Shown piece by piece: positions 1 through 9,941 of a DNA stretch of 40,902 nucleotides. Each line of letters starts with the position of its first letter. The stretch's first letter is position 1. The translations under genes were made by a program, and so were the position numbers. The notes beneath the pieces were generated by a model. It was not told the origin of the DNA. It saw only the letters and a list, made by a program, of their open reading frames with translations, and did not search any database. This DNA comes from Hyphomonadaceae bacterium UBA2389. GTDB lineage: Bacteria; Pseudomonadota; Alphaproteobacteria; Caulobacterales; Aquidulcibacteraceae. The stretch is from assembly GCA_002343395.1 (NCBI GenBank), contig DDSN01000061.1, positions 1 through 40,902 of the forward strand, written 5' to 3'.

Positions 1-1
1 C

Positions 2-901
2 ATCATCATGACCGACGCCGACGTGGACGGCGCCCACATCCGCACGCTGCTGCTGACATTCTTCTATCGGCAAATGCCGGAGGTGATCGATGGCGGCTAC
101 CTCTACATCGCCCAACCGCCGCTCTACAAAGCGTCGAAGGGCAAGAGCGGTCGCTACCTGAAGGATGAAACCGAGTTCGAGAGCTTCCTGATCGAGGAAG
201 GCAGCGCGGGCGCTGTGCTTGAGACGGCGGGGGGCGCTCAGATTGCCGGCGACGACTTGAAGCGCCTCGCGCGCGAGGCGCTGGCGGTTGAAGCTTTGAT
301 CAAGCGCCTGCATGCGCGCGCGCCGGACGCAGTGCTGGAACAAGCCGCGCTTGCGGGCGCGTTCGCGCAAGGCGCGGGCGAGGCCGAGGCGCAGGACGCC
401 GCGCGGCGGCTGAATGCGATCGCTGAAGAAGGCGAGGACAACTGGAGCGGGCGGTTCGACCCGGACGGCGCTTTTGTGCTTGAACGCACGGTACGCGGCG
501 TCGCCGAGCGCGTGACGTTGGACCGGCTTTTCCTGTCGTCGGTTGATACCCGCCGCTTGGCTGATCGGGCACCCGCGTTGCGCGAAGCGTATGCGGGGCG
601 GGGCGTGCTGCGGCGGGGCCAGGAAGTCAGCGACGTGCATGGTCCGCTTTCCTTGCTGCATGCGATTGAAGGTGCGGGACGCAAGGGCATTTCGATCCAG
701 CGTTACAAAGGTCTGGGCGAGATGAACGCCGAGCAGCTGTGGGAAACCACGCTCGATCCGGAAATCCGCAACCTTCTGCAAGTGAAGGTCGATCACGCTG
801 ATGACGCCGACGAGATGTTCAGCAAACTCATGGGCGATGTTGTCGAACCCCGTCGCGAGTTCATCCAGGAGTTCGCGCTCGAAGCGGATGTTGACGCGTA
901 A
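2..901 (+). CDS. gyrB: DNA gyrase subunit B, C-terminal part (5' end outside window)
   Basis: Carboxy-terminal ~299 residues of the ATPase subunit of DNA gyrase, which introduces negative supercoils together with GyrA. The reading frame is open from base 2 and enters in the TOPRIM domain with MTDADVDGAHIRTLLLTFFY, the metal-binding DxD region. The conserved GyrB tail follows: IQRYKGLGEMNAEQLWETT and, near the end, VEPRREFI. GyrB rather than ParE is favoured by the LGEMNAEQLWETTLDPE stretch. The segment between TOPRIM and tail (about residues 70-200 here) is Ala/Glu-rich and variable. The gene ends in EADVDA and no convincing rho-independent terminator follows it. Confidence 0.95.
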   Translation: MIMTDADVDGAHIRTLLLTFFYRQMPEVIDGGYLYIAQPPLYKASKGKSGRYLKDETEFESFLIEEGSAGAVLETAGGAQIAGDDLKRLAREALAVEALIKRLHARAPDAVLEQAALAGAFAQGAGEAEAQDAARRLNAIAEEGEDNWSGRFDPDGAFVLERTVRGVAERVTLDRLFLSSVDTRRLADRAPALREAYAGRGVLRRGQEVSDVHGPLSLLHAIEGAGRKGISIQRYKGLGEMNAEQLWETTLDPEIRNLLQVKVDHADDADEMFSKLMGDVVEPRREFIQEFALEADVDA

Positions 902-1249
902 CGCGCCGGAATGCGCGCGCACGTGTCGCGCATGCATGCGCTGAAACGTGACTTGACGTTCGCGCGGTGCGGGTGTTCCCTCGTCGCTGTCGGAAGTCGA
1001 CAAGCGCGAGCATCGCCGGTTCCCATTTCGCGAAGCTCAAGCAGCGCACAATACCTGGGCTACGGCGCGCACTTGCTGTCTTCCCGTTCGACGAAAAACC
1101 GCGCGCGGCGATAGCGCCGCAGGGAAGCGGACCAGTCGAGGTCGGCCGGCGTCAGGCGACGTTTCAGCGTACGGTGTTGTGTGAAGGAACATACGGGCAA
1201 CAACGTTGGGGGCTCGACGCCGATGACAGGGCGCGCCACATGAAGGCGC
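902..1249. other. Intergenic stretch without a recognised gene
   Basis: This 348-base gap between gyrB and thpR has only short overlapping reading frames with low-complexity Arg/Ala/Ser composition. On the minus strand, one frame ending near 1060 reads LTPADLDWSASLRRYRRARF, which looks slightly more protein-like than its neighbours but lacks a convincing start or ribosome site. I see no strong terminator, tRNA or promoter consensus. It may hold the gyrB 3' UTR, the thpR promoter or a decayed gene. Confidence 0.4.
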
Positions 1250-1798
1250 ATGTCGCTTCGATTGTTCGCCGCGCTCGCGGTGCCGGATGAGATCGCAGAT
1301 CGGTTGACGCCGCTGATGCGCGGCGTGCCAGGCGCCAAATGGCGTCCGCGCGAGAACTTGCACGTGACGTTGCGGTTTTTCGGCGAGGTTCCAGAAACAC
1401 TCGCCGACGACATCGACTCCGAGCTTTCAATCATCGCCGAGCGCGCCGCGCCGTTCGAGGTCGCGCTGCGGAGCGCCGGATCGTTCGGCGGCGCCGAGCC
1501 GCACGCGCTGTTCGTCGGCGCCGAGCCCAGCCCGCCATTGACGGAGCTTGCAGGGGAGTGCGAGCGCGCGGCGCGCCGTGTGGGGCTCGTCGCCGAGAAG
1601 CGCAAGTTCGCGCCGCACGTGACTATGGCGTATCTCTCCGGCGCGCCGCTGGATCGCGTGCAAGCGTTTGAAAGCCGGCTGGGCTTGTTCGGCACGCCGC
1701 CGTTTCGCGTCGAGAGCTTCGGGCTTTATTCAAGCTGGACGCGCAAATCCGCTCCGAACCTTTATCGGCTCGAAGCGGAGTATGCCTTGCGCGGCTGA
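1250..1798 (+). CDS. thpR: RNA 2',3'-cyclic phosphodiesterase (2H family, ThpR/LigT-like)
   Basis: 182-aa cytoplasmic 2H phosphoesterase that hydrolyses 2',3'-cyclic phosphate RNA ends to 2'-phosphates. Both catalytic H-x-T-x motifs are present: HVTLRF near residue 43 and HVTMAY near residue 125. The spacing and length fit the family. The N-terminus, MSLRLFAALAVPDEIADRL, matches the usual R-x-F-x-A-x-x-x-P opening, so ATG 1250 is the natural start, although the ribosome site (GAAGG) lies very close. It stands alone between gyrB and a convergent lipoprotein gene. The physiological substrate of bacterial ThpR proteins is unsettled. Confidence 0.92.
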   Translation: MSLRLFAALAVPDEIADRLTPLMRGVPGAKWRPRENLHVTLRFFGEVPETLADDIDSELSIIAERAAPFEVALRSAGSFGGAEPHALFVGAEPSPPLTELAGECERAARRVGLVAEKRKFAPHVTMAYLSGAPLDRVQAFESRLGLFGTPPFRVESFGLYSSWTRKSAPNLYRLEAEYALRG

Positions 1799-1800
1799 TC

Positions 1801-2322
1801 TCAGGACGTCGGAGTGGGCCGCGGCGTTTGCGGCGCGGGCGGCGCGGTGTCGCGCACCATGGTCGCCGGCGGCGGGTTGGGGCCCATCGCGCAGCACCGC
1901 ACTTGAACTTCAAGCACCTGCGCGTTGAAGCGGCATTCGGTGTCGTTGATCGAGCGCATGATCGCCATGCCGCCCGCCCGTGTTCCGTAGCGCGTCTGCG
2001 TGCAGCCCGCGAGCGTATAGCCCGGATCGCACGTGCCTGTGCGTGTGCGGTTCAGTGTGCGCGTCACGCAAACGACGTTGCGCGCCATGGCTTGGTCCGC
2101 CGTCGCTTGGGCGCGGTTGGCGACGCCAAAGACCTCGGCGATGCGCGAGCCCAGGCTCGAGCGCACTTCCTCGGTGTCGGCGTGTTGCTTGCAGATATCG
2201 GTGTTCGCACGACCGCTATCGGCGGCGCACCATTCGGCGATGGTCATGTCCCCGGTCCGATTGGCGCAAGCGCCTGCGAGCAGCGCCACGGCAAGCGCGG
2301 CAAACAACGAACTCATGCGCAT
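1801..2322 (-). CDS. Small cysteine-rich lipoprotein, function unknown
   Basis: 173-aa predicted outer-membrane or periplasmic lipoprotein. It opens with a short basic segment, a hydrophobic core and the lipobox LLAGAC, with lipidated Cys about residue 19. The mature part has several cysteines (WCAAD, DICKQ, VVCVT, TCDPGYTLAGC, RCCAM) that could form disulfides, and ends in a Pro/Thr-rich tail. I recognise no enzymatic domain. ATG 2322 has a GGAAAGG-type ribosome site; an ATG two codons downstream is also possible. It converges on thpR with a 2-base gap and is divergent from the lipoprotein gene at 2528. Confidence 0.75.
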   Translation of the reverse strand: MRMSSLFAALAVALLAGACANRTGDMTIAEWCAADSGRANTDICKQHADTEEVRSSLGSRIAEVFGVANRAQATADQAMARNVVCVTRTLNRTRTGTCDPGYTLAGCTQTRYGTRAGGMAIMRSINDTECRFNAQVLEVQVRCCAMGPNPPPATMVRDTAPPAPQTPRPTPTS

Positions 2323-2527
2323 TGTGCGCCCTTTCCTTCTTCGCCCCCACGCCGCAAAAACTCACGCGCGCTCGCGCCGTCAAGTTATCTCGCCATTGGG
2401 GAGGCTGTGGGGACCTGAATCTTGCTGAGGTTTCATCATCCCGGCCGGAATTGCGGTGAATTGCGCGCACCGCTGGCGCTCCGCGCGCTGCTTCGCTACC
2501 TTAATTATGAGATTTTAGGAGTGTCCC

Positions 2528-3037
2528 ATGCGGGCTCGTTCAGCACTTGTCGCGGCTTTGGTTCTGGTCACAGGCTGCGCTGGGCTTACGCCTGTCGGGC
2601 GGTCAGCAGCGCGCGCGCCCGCGCCTCCGACAGAAGTTGAAGCCGTCGCGCCCGCGACAACCCCCGCGCCGGTAGCGCAGGTGCAAGCGCCGCCGCCGGT
2701 CGCCGCGCCTCAAGTCACGGCGCCGCCCCCGGTCGCCCAGAGTGCGCCCCCAAATGCGCCCCAGAATGCGCCACGCGCCGAGGCGTCCGCGGGCGATCGC
2801 GACATCATCGTGCGCAGCGGCCGTGAAACGCAGGTGCCGCCGCCAGCAGGCGATCCGCGGTCGATGTCGCAGCGCATGGAAGACGTTCGCGCTTGGGATC
2901 AATGCGTGACCGCGGTGCAATCGGCGTTCGACAGCGATCCGATGCGCCCACAACTCGAAACGCCGGAGGAGTACTGCTCGCGCAGCCTCGGCATGGCGGA
3001 ACGCACTGCGGTGCCGCTGAGCCGGCGCCAGCGTTAG
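2528..3037 (+). CDS. Proline/alanine-rich lipoprotein, function unknown
   Basis: 169-aa predicted lipoprotein. The signal peptide ends in a lipobox-like VTGC (Cys about residue 17). A long low-complexity Pro/Ala/Val/Gln linker (about residues 30-85) could span periplasm or peptidoglycan. The C-terminal ~75 residues look folded, with RMEDVRAWDQCVTAVQSAFD and a second Cys in EEYCSRS. The start has a good ribosome site (TTAGGAG, 6 bases upstream). The stop codon overlaps the convergent zincin gene by 4 bases. No family recognised. Confidence 0.75.
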   Translation: MRARSALVAALVLVTGCAGLTPVGRSAARAPAPPTEVEAVAPATTPAPVAQVQAPPPVAAPQVTAPPPVAQSAPPNAPQNAPRAEASAGDRDIIVRSGRETQVPPPAGDPRSMSQRMEDVRAWDQCVTAVQSAFDSDPMRPQLETPEEYCSRSLGMAERTAVPLSRRQR

Positions 3038-3423
3038 TCCTCAAGCAACGCGTCCATCGCCGCATCGCTCAAGCCAAAATGGTGGCCGATCTCGTGTACG
3101 AGCACGTGCGCGACCAGTTCTGCGAGCGGCACGTCCGCGCGTTCAATCCACTCATCGAGGAGCGCGCGACGGTACAAAAACACCATTGGCGCGCGCGATG
3201 CGGGGTCCATGATCGAGCGTTGGGTGAGGTCGACGCCTTGATAAAGGCCTGAGAGCGCGAGCGGATCCTCGATCTCGAGATCGGCCAGCACCTCGTCATC
3301 GGCGAGGTCCTCGACACGAAAAATGACGTCGCCCGCCAGGTCACGGAAGCCGCGCGGCAGCTCCTCCCACGCCTGGCGCGCCAAGCGTTTAATATCATCG
3401 AGGGAGGGGGGTAGTGCGGTCAT
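3034..3423 (-). CDS. Zincin-like metallopeptidase family protein (PF06262/DUF1025 type)
   Basis: 129-aa soluble minimal zincin. The C-terminal motif HEIGHHFGLSD is H-E-x-x-H-x-x-G-x-x-D, giving two His zinc ligands, the catalytic Glu and a third ligand Asp. Proteins of this short family have the metzincin-like signature but no well-established substrate. The start is placed at ATG 3423 (MTALPPSLDDIKRLA): the upstream extension to 3480 is Ser/Gly/Ala-rich and unlike the family, and the typical domain begins around DDIKRLARQAWEELP. It is divergent from the diiron protein gene, so the 170-base gap holds both promoters. Confidence 0.88.
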   Translation of the reverse strand: MTALPPSLDDIKRLARQAWEELPRGFRDLAGDVIFRVEDLADDEVLADLEIEDPLALSGLYQGVDLTQRSIMDPASRAPMVFLYRRALLDEWIERADVPLAELVAHVLVHEIGHHFGLSDAAMDALLED

Positions 3424-3503
3424 TGCGCCTATATGGGCGGCGGCGCCGCGAGACGAGAGGCCGTGGGATTTTTGCCTCAAGTTGACGGCTGCGTCATTTT
3501 TCC

Positions 3504-3517
3504 TTGATTTGGATCAA
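3504..3517 (+). promoter_or_regulatory. FNR/FixK-type anaerobox upstream of the diiron protein gene
   Basis: TTGATTTGGATCAA is a perfect match to the FNR/FixK consensus TTGAT-N4-ATCAA. It ends 75 bases before the ATG at 3593. A transcription start near 3552 would place it about 41.5 bases upstream, the class II activator position. The site is directly visible; that it controls the gene at 3593 (or the divergent zincin gene) is inference. Confidence 0.72.
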
Positions 3518-3592
3518 ATCCGCGACTATTTTCCCCTCCGCAACAATGAATGGGCCGCTGTGCGCAGGCCCCTGCCCGGGAGAGATCACGTC

Positions 3593-4753
3593 ATGGCCGA
3601 TTCCGCCGCCCCTATCCGCCAAATCACCAAGGACGAAGTCTACGATGCGGTGCCGCCGACTGATTTCGGCGCAATGCTGGCCATCGATCGCCACCTGAAC
3701 CGCTCGTCCGCCTTCGATAAAATCATATCGGCGACGCACGACCACTTCTGGGACCCGCTCGATCCCAAATACATCGCCTTCGATGACGGGTTTGACCCCG
3801 ACACGAACGACTTCCTTCCGGACTACATGGTGCCGGCGCTGGAGACCGACTACGTAAAGAACCACTTCGCCGACAAGCCGGCCGACCTGTTGCGCTTCAA
3901 GAGCCAAATGGCGCGCTGGCAGATGAGCGCAATCCTTCATGGCGAACAGGGGGCGCTTAATTTGTCGGCGTCGCTCTGCCACGTTCTGCGCGATCCGGGC
4001 GCGCAGGAATACGCCGCCAACCAAACCCGCGAAGAGGGGCGTCACGTCACCGCGTTCGCCAAGTTCATCATCGCGCGCTGGGGATCGCCATTGCCCTGCG
4101 GCGAGGTCCTGGCCACGCTGTTGCAGGAAATCGTCCACTCGCCAGAGGTGTACAAGAAAATCGTCGGCATGCAGATGCTGGTCGAAGGGCTCGCGATGGG
4201 CGCCTTCGCGAGCATTTTCCGCGAATGGAACGACCCTTTGGCCAAGAAACTGACGCAACTGGTGATGACGGACGAAGCGTTTCATCACAAGTTCGGGAAA
4301 ATCTGGGCCGACAGAACGATTCCGAAGCTCTCCAAGGAAGAGCATGAAATCGTCGAGAACTGGGCCGCGCACTGCTTCCAAACACTGTTGTTCAACCTGG
4401 TCGCGCCGCATCAGATGAAGGCGATTTACGCGCAGTTCGGGCTCGATCCGGACCGTGTCATGGCGGAGTTCCAGCAGATCGCGACGGACGAGGCGCGCCG
4501 CGAGAATATGAAGGAAGCCACCAACATCTTCCGCGTTTTGGTGAAAACGCTTTGGAACGCCGGCATCATCACCGAGCGCACAAAGCCGTTCTACGCAATG
4601 TACGTGAACTTCGAGGAGTTCGAAGCTGAAGGGACGGAGATGGTCGGCGATGCGATCGCCGAAGACGGCATCAAGTACCTGCAGACCATCAATTTCGGCG
4701 TGAACGCCAGCGCGCTGAGCGACGTCAAGGCTGCGGCGATCGCGGCCGAGTAG
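3593..4753 (+). CDS. Ferritin-like diiron protein (AurF/R2-like fold)
   Basis: 386-aa soluble protein with a complete carboxylate-bridged diiron ligand set: E118 (HGEQGAL), E148-x-x-H151 (EEGRH), E198 (LVEGLAMGAF) and E228-x-x-H231 (DEAFHHKF). This arrangement is that of ferritin-like oxygenases and oxidases (ribonucleotide reductase R2, AurF, AcsF relatives). The reaction cannot be deduced. Start ATG 3593 follows CGGGAGAG; an in-frame extension upstream runs through promoter sequence and is rejected. A perfect FNR/FixK box lies upstream and a strong terminator follows, so it is probably monocistronic and oxygen-regulated. An oxygen-using diiron enzyme under FNR-type control suggests a low-oxygen role. 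Confidence 0.82.
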   Translation: MADSAAPIRQITKDEVYDAVPPTDFGAMLAIDRHLNRSSAFDKIISATHDHFWDPLDPKYIAFDDGFDPDTNDFLPDYMVPALETDYVKNHFADKPADLLRFKSQMARWQMSAILHGEQGALNLSASLCHVLRDPGAQEYAANQTREEGRHVTAFAKFIIARWGSPLPCGEVLATLLQEIVHSPEVYKKIVGMQMLVEGLAMGAFASIFREWNDPLAKKLTQLVMTDEAFHHKFGKIWADRTIPKLSKEEHEIVENWAAHCFQTLLFNLVAPHQMKAIYAQFGLDPDRVMAEFQQIATDEARRENMKEATNIFRVLVKTLWNAGIITERTKPFYAMYVNFEEFEAEGTEMVGDAIAEDGIKYLQTINFGVNASALSDVKAAAIAAE

Positions 4754-4775
4754 CCGCCAACAAGCCAATGCTTGG

Positions 4776-4802
4776 AGCGCCCCGCCGTGTCGGCGGGGCG
4801 CT
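4776..4802 (+). terminator. Rho-independent terminator after the diiron protein gene
   Basis: Perfect 12-bp stem (AGCGCCCCGCCG with CGGCGGGGCGCT) around a TGT loop, followed by TTCGTTTCC. It lies 23 bases after the stop at 4753. Confidence 0.9.
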
Positions 4803-4870
4803 TTCGTTTCCGCTTGCCAGCACCAGCCGCGCCGATACGGTTGGCGTCAACGTAGCATTGGGAGGCGTGC

Positions 4871-6965
<2,095 letters not shown>

Positions 6966-6985
<20 letters not shown>

Positions 6986-7430
6986 CATGGTGGACGTCGG
7001 CGACGAACCGCACAGCCGGCCAGAAATTACCGCGGCGCTCGCGCGCGGCGTGACGCGCCTGTTGCATGATCACGGCCTCGCGTCTTTGCTTGAGGCGCCG
7101 TTGGCGAACGGCCGCCGCGCTGACATCATGGGACTCTCCGGCGCCGGCGAAATATGGATCGTTGAGACGAAATCCTGCGTTGAGGATTTCGCGGTCGATC
7201 AAAAGTGGCCAGACTACACCGAGTATTGCGACCGCTTCTTTTTCGCCGTGACAGACGCCTTTCCGCAGGACCTGATCCCCGAGGGCGTCGGCCTTATCGT
7301 CGCGGACGGATTCGGCGGCGCCATTGTACGCGAAGCGCCGCTCAGGGCGCTCGCGGGCGTGCGCCGCAAGGCGGTGACGCTGCTGTTCGCGCGACTGGCG
7401 GCGCAGCGTCTGGCGTTCAGTCAGCCGTGA
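6966..7430 (+). CDS. mmcB: MmcB-family DNA repair protein (PD-(D/E)XK nuclease-like)
   Basis: 154-aa protein matching the alphaproteobacterial MmcB family, linked to the mitomycin C response in Caulobacter. Motifs fit a PD-(D/E)XK core: RRADIMGLSG supplies the Asp and IWIVETKS the E-x-K, followed by the family segment DFAVDQKWPDYTEYCDRFFF. The frame opens at ATG 6966, inside the dehydrogenase gene. A second in-frame ATG at 6987, immediately after that gene's stop, is an equally good start and would remove seven residues. Either way translation is probably coupled to the upstream gene. The 3' end overlaps the convergent DUF1254-type gene by 14 bases. Confidence 0.86.
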
Positions 7431-7935
7431 GCGGGGCGCACACGTCGCCCCTCGCGGCGGCGGCTGCGGCCGCGTAACGCCCCGGATCCGGCGCGAGGCG
7501 CCGGATCAGCGCGATGCCGCGTGTGCTTGGGCTCGCGACGGCGGTGACGTTTTCGGGCGCCTCCTGGGCGCCGCGCGTCAGCACGATCTCCGCGTCGTAT
7601 TCGACTTCACGATCGTCGATTACGAAAAAATTGTCGCTGTTGTCCGCATAGAGCGACAGCGACCAATAGGAATCCCACGGCGCGACCCGAAGCCGGATCG
7701 GACCGTCGCTGAGATCAAACACGCAGGCTGAGTAGGCGAAGTCGGGCGCCGGGCGCACAATCCGGCGAGACTCCGCCGTGACGCGGTCGGCGACGTGCCA
7801 CATATTGGTTCCGTCAACGCCGATGCGTTCCATGGCCTTGCCCATTAGCACATAAGGCGCCGCGAAGATCAGGGAGAGATGGACCGCGACCGCCAACAAC
7901 AACGCGGTCCAGACATATTTCGCGCCGTTGCTCAT
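7417..7935 (-). CDS. DUF1254-type membrane-anchored protein
   Basis: 172-aa protein with one N-terminal transmembrane segment (about residues 8-30) and a periplasmic domain. It pairs with the DUF1214 gene just upstream, an arrangement usual in Caulobacterales, where the partner is annotated DUF1254. The segment APWDSYWSLSLYADNSDNFFVID resembles the beta-rich DUF1254/DUF1214 fold. ATG 7935 is chosen because it overlaps the upstream stop as ATGA; the longer frame to 8067 has no membrane start. Function unknown. The C-terminus is a run of alanines followed by RGDVCAPLTAD. Confidence 0.8.
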   Translation of the reverse strand: MSNGAKYVWTALLLAVAVHLSLIFAAPYVLMGKAMERIGVDGTNMWHVADRVTAESRRIVRPAPDFAYSACVFDLSDGPIRLRVAPWDSYWSLSLYADNSDNFFVIDDREVEYDAEIVLTRGAQEAPENVTAVASPSTRGIALIRRLAPDPGRYAAAAAAARGDVCAPLTAD

Positions 7936-8522
7936 GATGCTTCTCCTGTGCAGGAGACAATGGCGAGCGTCGGTAGCTCCTCCGCGGTCACATCGAATGG
8001 TTGGTGCGGGTTGTAGAGCCGCAGCGTCAGCGAAAACCCAGTGCCGGCGTTTCGAGACGATATCCAATTGGCGGTTTCGCCGCGCACGGGCGAAATGCGC
8101 GCCCGCCAGCCGCCATTGGCGGAGGTCAAGGTTCTTGAAGCGTCGATGGAGTACGCGTTGTCATTGTTGCGGACGAGATATTCGTCGCGGCCATACAGCG
8201 TAACCGACCACCAACGCGCCGGCAGCGGGGGAGAAGAAAGTTCGTAAATGCAGCTTTCGTCGAGCGGGCGCCCTTCCTCGTCACGGGAGAGATCGAGGTA
8301 GCGCGCTTCGCGGACGCTGAGCGCGAGCAAGCCCTTAATCGCGATCACGGTTCGCGTGTAGGGGTCCGCTGCTGTCGACCCCGCCAACGAGTTGTGGCGC
8401 CAAAGGCCATATTGCTCCATGGCGCCGGCCCCGCCAAAGCTCAACGCCGCCCACACAGAGGCCACGCCCAGAGCCAAGCCGATGATGACCGCCGCCGCCC
8501 ACGCCGCCGCCTTCTTTAGCAT
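7932..8522 (-). CDS. DUF1214 domain-containing membrane-anchored protein
   Basis: 196-aa protein with an N-terminal membrane anchor (about residues 7-30) and a DUF1214-like periplasmic domain: RYLDLSRDEEGRPLD, WWSVTLYGRDEYLVRN, and NWISSRNAGTGFSLTLRLY-type strands near the C-terminus. Proteins of this family have no assigned reaction. It is translationally coupled (ATGA) to the DUF1254-type gene downstream, so the two probably form a complex or act together. bolA lies 14 bases upstream on the same strand. Confidence 0.85.
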   Translation of the reverse strand: MLKKAAAWAAAVIIGLALGVASVWAALSFGGAGAMEQYGLWRHNSLAGSTAADPYTRTVIAIKGLLALSVREARYLDLSRDEEGRPLDESCIYELSSPPLPARWWSVTLYGRDEYLVRNNDNAYSIDASRTLTSANGGWRARISPVRGETANWISSRNAGTGFSLTLRLYNPHQPFDVTAEELPTLAIVSCTGEAS

Positions 8523-8536
8523 GTCCGCCCCTGTCG

Positions 8537-8836
8537 CTACGCCGCGCCTGCCTCGACCGGAGTTTTGAGGTCAAGAGAGAGCGCGTGCAAGCCCGAGTCG
8601 AATTCAGCCTGAAGCGCCTGGTAAACCAAGCGTTGACGCGCAACGCGCGCGAGCCCCTCGAAAGCGGACGATACAAGGCGCAGCCGGTAATGGGTTTCGC
8701 CCTCGGGCCGGGCGCCGGCATGTCCAGCATGGCGGCTGGAGTCGTCGACAATCGAGAGCGCGTCGACGGAAAATTGTCCGCGCAGCGTGTTTTCGATGCG
8801 CTCCGCCCGGGAAAGATGCGAATTCACGGCTGTCAA
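8537..8836 (-). CDS. bolA: BolA family protein
   Basis: About 99 aa, a class II KH-fold protein of the BolA family, which binds monothiol glutaredoxins and [2Fe-2S] clusters and in bacteria affects envelope and stress physiology. Recognisable features: RAERIENTLRGQF, the DDSSRHAGHAG loop with conserved His residues, and HYRLRLVSSAFEGLARVARQRLVYQAL. No ATG is available: TTG 8836 gives the longest form, while GTG 8827 has the better spacing to an AAGGA ribosome site. It is divergent from the J-domain gene 43 bases away, the usual alphaproteobacterial arrangement. Confidence 0.92.
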   Translation of the reverse strand: MTAVNSHLSRAERIENTLRGQFSVDALSIVDDSSRHAGHAGARPEGETHYRLRLVSSAFEGLARVARQRLVYQALQAEFDSGLHALSLDLKTPVEAGAA

Positions 8837-8879
8837 TTCCTTGTCCGCTTAACCTTCGGCGCCCATACTCCGGCGCTCT

Positions 8880-9500
8880 ATGTCCGATGTGTTCGACTAC
8901 CGCCCCAAATACGTCGACATCCGCGTCAAGAAACCTGACACGGAAGCGAAGCCGCGCGCGCCGCAGGAGCGACCGTGCGATCATATAGGCTGCAAACGCG
9001 CGGGCAGCCACAAGGCGCCCAAAGGCCGCGCTCACGACGGTCAGTTCTGGCATTTCTGCGTTGAGCACGCCGCCGACTACAATCGCCGCTGGAACTATTT
9101 CGAAGGCATGAGCGACGCGGAGTTGGCGGATTATCAAAAGCGTGAAGAAACCGGCCACCGCCCAACCTGGACCTTCCGCTCCGGCCGGCTTGATCGCTAT
9201 TCGGCCGCCGCGCGCGGGTTTCGCGCCGGCCGCGGCGCCGCCGATCCTTTCGGGATGTTCGGCGAGACCGTCTCCGAGCCCGCGCGTCCGGCGAAACGGC
9301 GCCTGACGCGCCTGCAATCGCTTGCCCTTGAGGCCCTTTCGCTCGACGAGAACGCGGATGGGCCAAGCATCCGCGCGCGCTACGCGGAGCTGGTGAAGCG
9401 CTGGCACCCCGACTCAAACGGCGGCGACCGGGCGGCGGAGGCAAATCTTCAGCGCGTGCTGAAGGCGTATCAGACGCTCAAGGCCGCCGGATTGGTCTAA
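8880..9500 (+). CDS. J-domain (DnaJ-like) molecular chaperone protein
   Basis: 206-aa protein with a C-terminal J domain (about residues 140-205) carrying the Hsp70-stimulating HPD in KRWHPDSNGGD. It therefore stimulates a DnaK-type ATPase. The N-terminal half has a possible zinc site, RPCDHIGCKRAGSHK followed by FWHFCVEHAADYN (Cys/Cys/Cys/His). This domain order, with the J domain last, is typical of the alphaproteobacterial protein encoded between bolA and cobS. A small membrane protein gene starts 5 bases downstream. Confidence 0.9.
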   Translation: MSDVFDYRPKYVDIRVKKPDTEAKPRAPQERPCDHIGCKRAGSHKAPKGRAHDGQFWHFCVEHAADYNRRWNYFEGMSDAELADYQKREETGHRPTWTFRSGRLDRYSAAARGFRAGRGAADPFGMFGETVSEPARPAKRRLTRLQSLALEALSLDENADGPSIRARYAELVKRWHPDSNGGDRAAEANLQRVLKAYQTLKAAGLV

Positions 9501-9505
9501 CCGCG

Positions 9506-9889
9506 ATGCGCGCCGTCGCCGCCGGGTTCGCCTACTTTTTCATCGCCTTCGCGGCGGGCTTCGCGCTGGCGGTCCCGCGCGTGCTGCTGATTGAGCCGCG
9601 CCTGGGACCGCTCGGCGCGGTCTTGGCCGAGGCGCCGCTCATGCTCGCGGTCTGCTGGGGCGCGGCGGGGTTTGTCATGCGCCGATTTGCGCCCGCCGCC
9701 GGGTGGATCGAGCGCGCCGGCGTGGGCGTGCTCTGGCTCGTCTTGCTCTGGGGGGCGGAATACGCCGTGGGCGTTTGGGCGCGCCAGCTTTCGCCCGCGG
9801 CCGCCTTCGCCGCGTTTTTTTCAGGGCCGGGCCTGGTGGGCGTCGCGGCGCAAGCCGTTTGCGCTGCCTTTCCGCTGCTGCGGCGCTGA
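9506..9889 (+). CDS. Small integral membrane protein, function unknown
   Basis: 127-aa protein with about four predicted transmembrane helices (roughly residues 5-30, 35-58, 70-90 and 100-122) and little else. The pattern AGFALAVPRVLLIEPRLGPLGAVLAEAPLML resembles small uncharacterised membrane proteins found scattered in alphaproteobacteria. It starts 5 bases after the J-domain gene and 52 bases before cobS, so it is probably cotranscribed with them. Confidence 0.75.
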   Translation: MRAVAAGFAYFFIAFAAGFALAVPRVLLIEPRLGPLGAVLAEAPLMLAVCWGAAGFVMRRFAPAAGWIERAGVGVLWLVLLWGAEYAVGVWARQLSPAAAFAAFFSGPGLVGVAAQAVCAAFPLLRR

Positions 9890-9941
9890 GCGCGCATGAA
9901 ACGCCTTGGCTTCCCCGAAGGCGGGGCCATAAAGAGAAACA

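Noticed and set aside
951..986. LexA box (GTTC-N7-GTTC) after gyrB
   Set aside because: Two GTTC copies occur but about 13 bases apart, not 7.
1060..1165. Short minus-strand peptide gene in the gyrB-thpR gap
   Set aside because: One stretch looks protein-like, but there is no start codon with a ribosome site and no recognisable family.
3494..4768. Long minus-strand open frame (424 codons)
   Set aside because: Complement of the diiron protein gene; composition is Arg/His/Val-rich shadow without domain, and it crosses the promoter and anaerobox.
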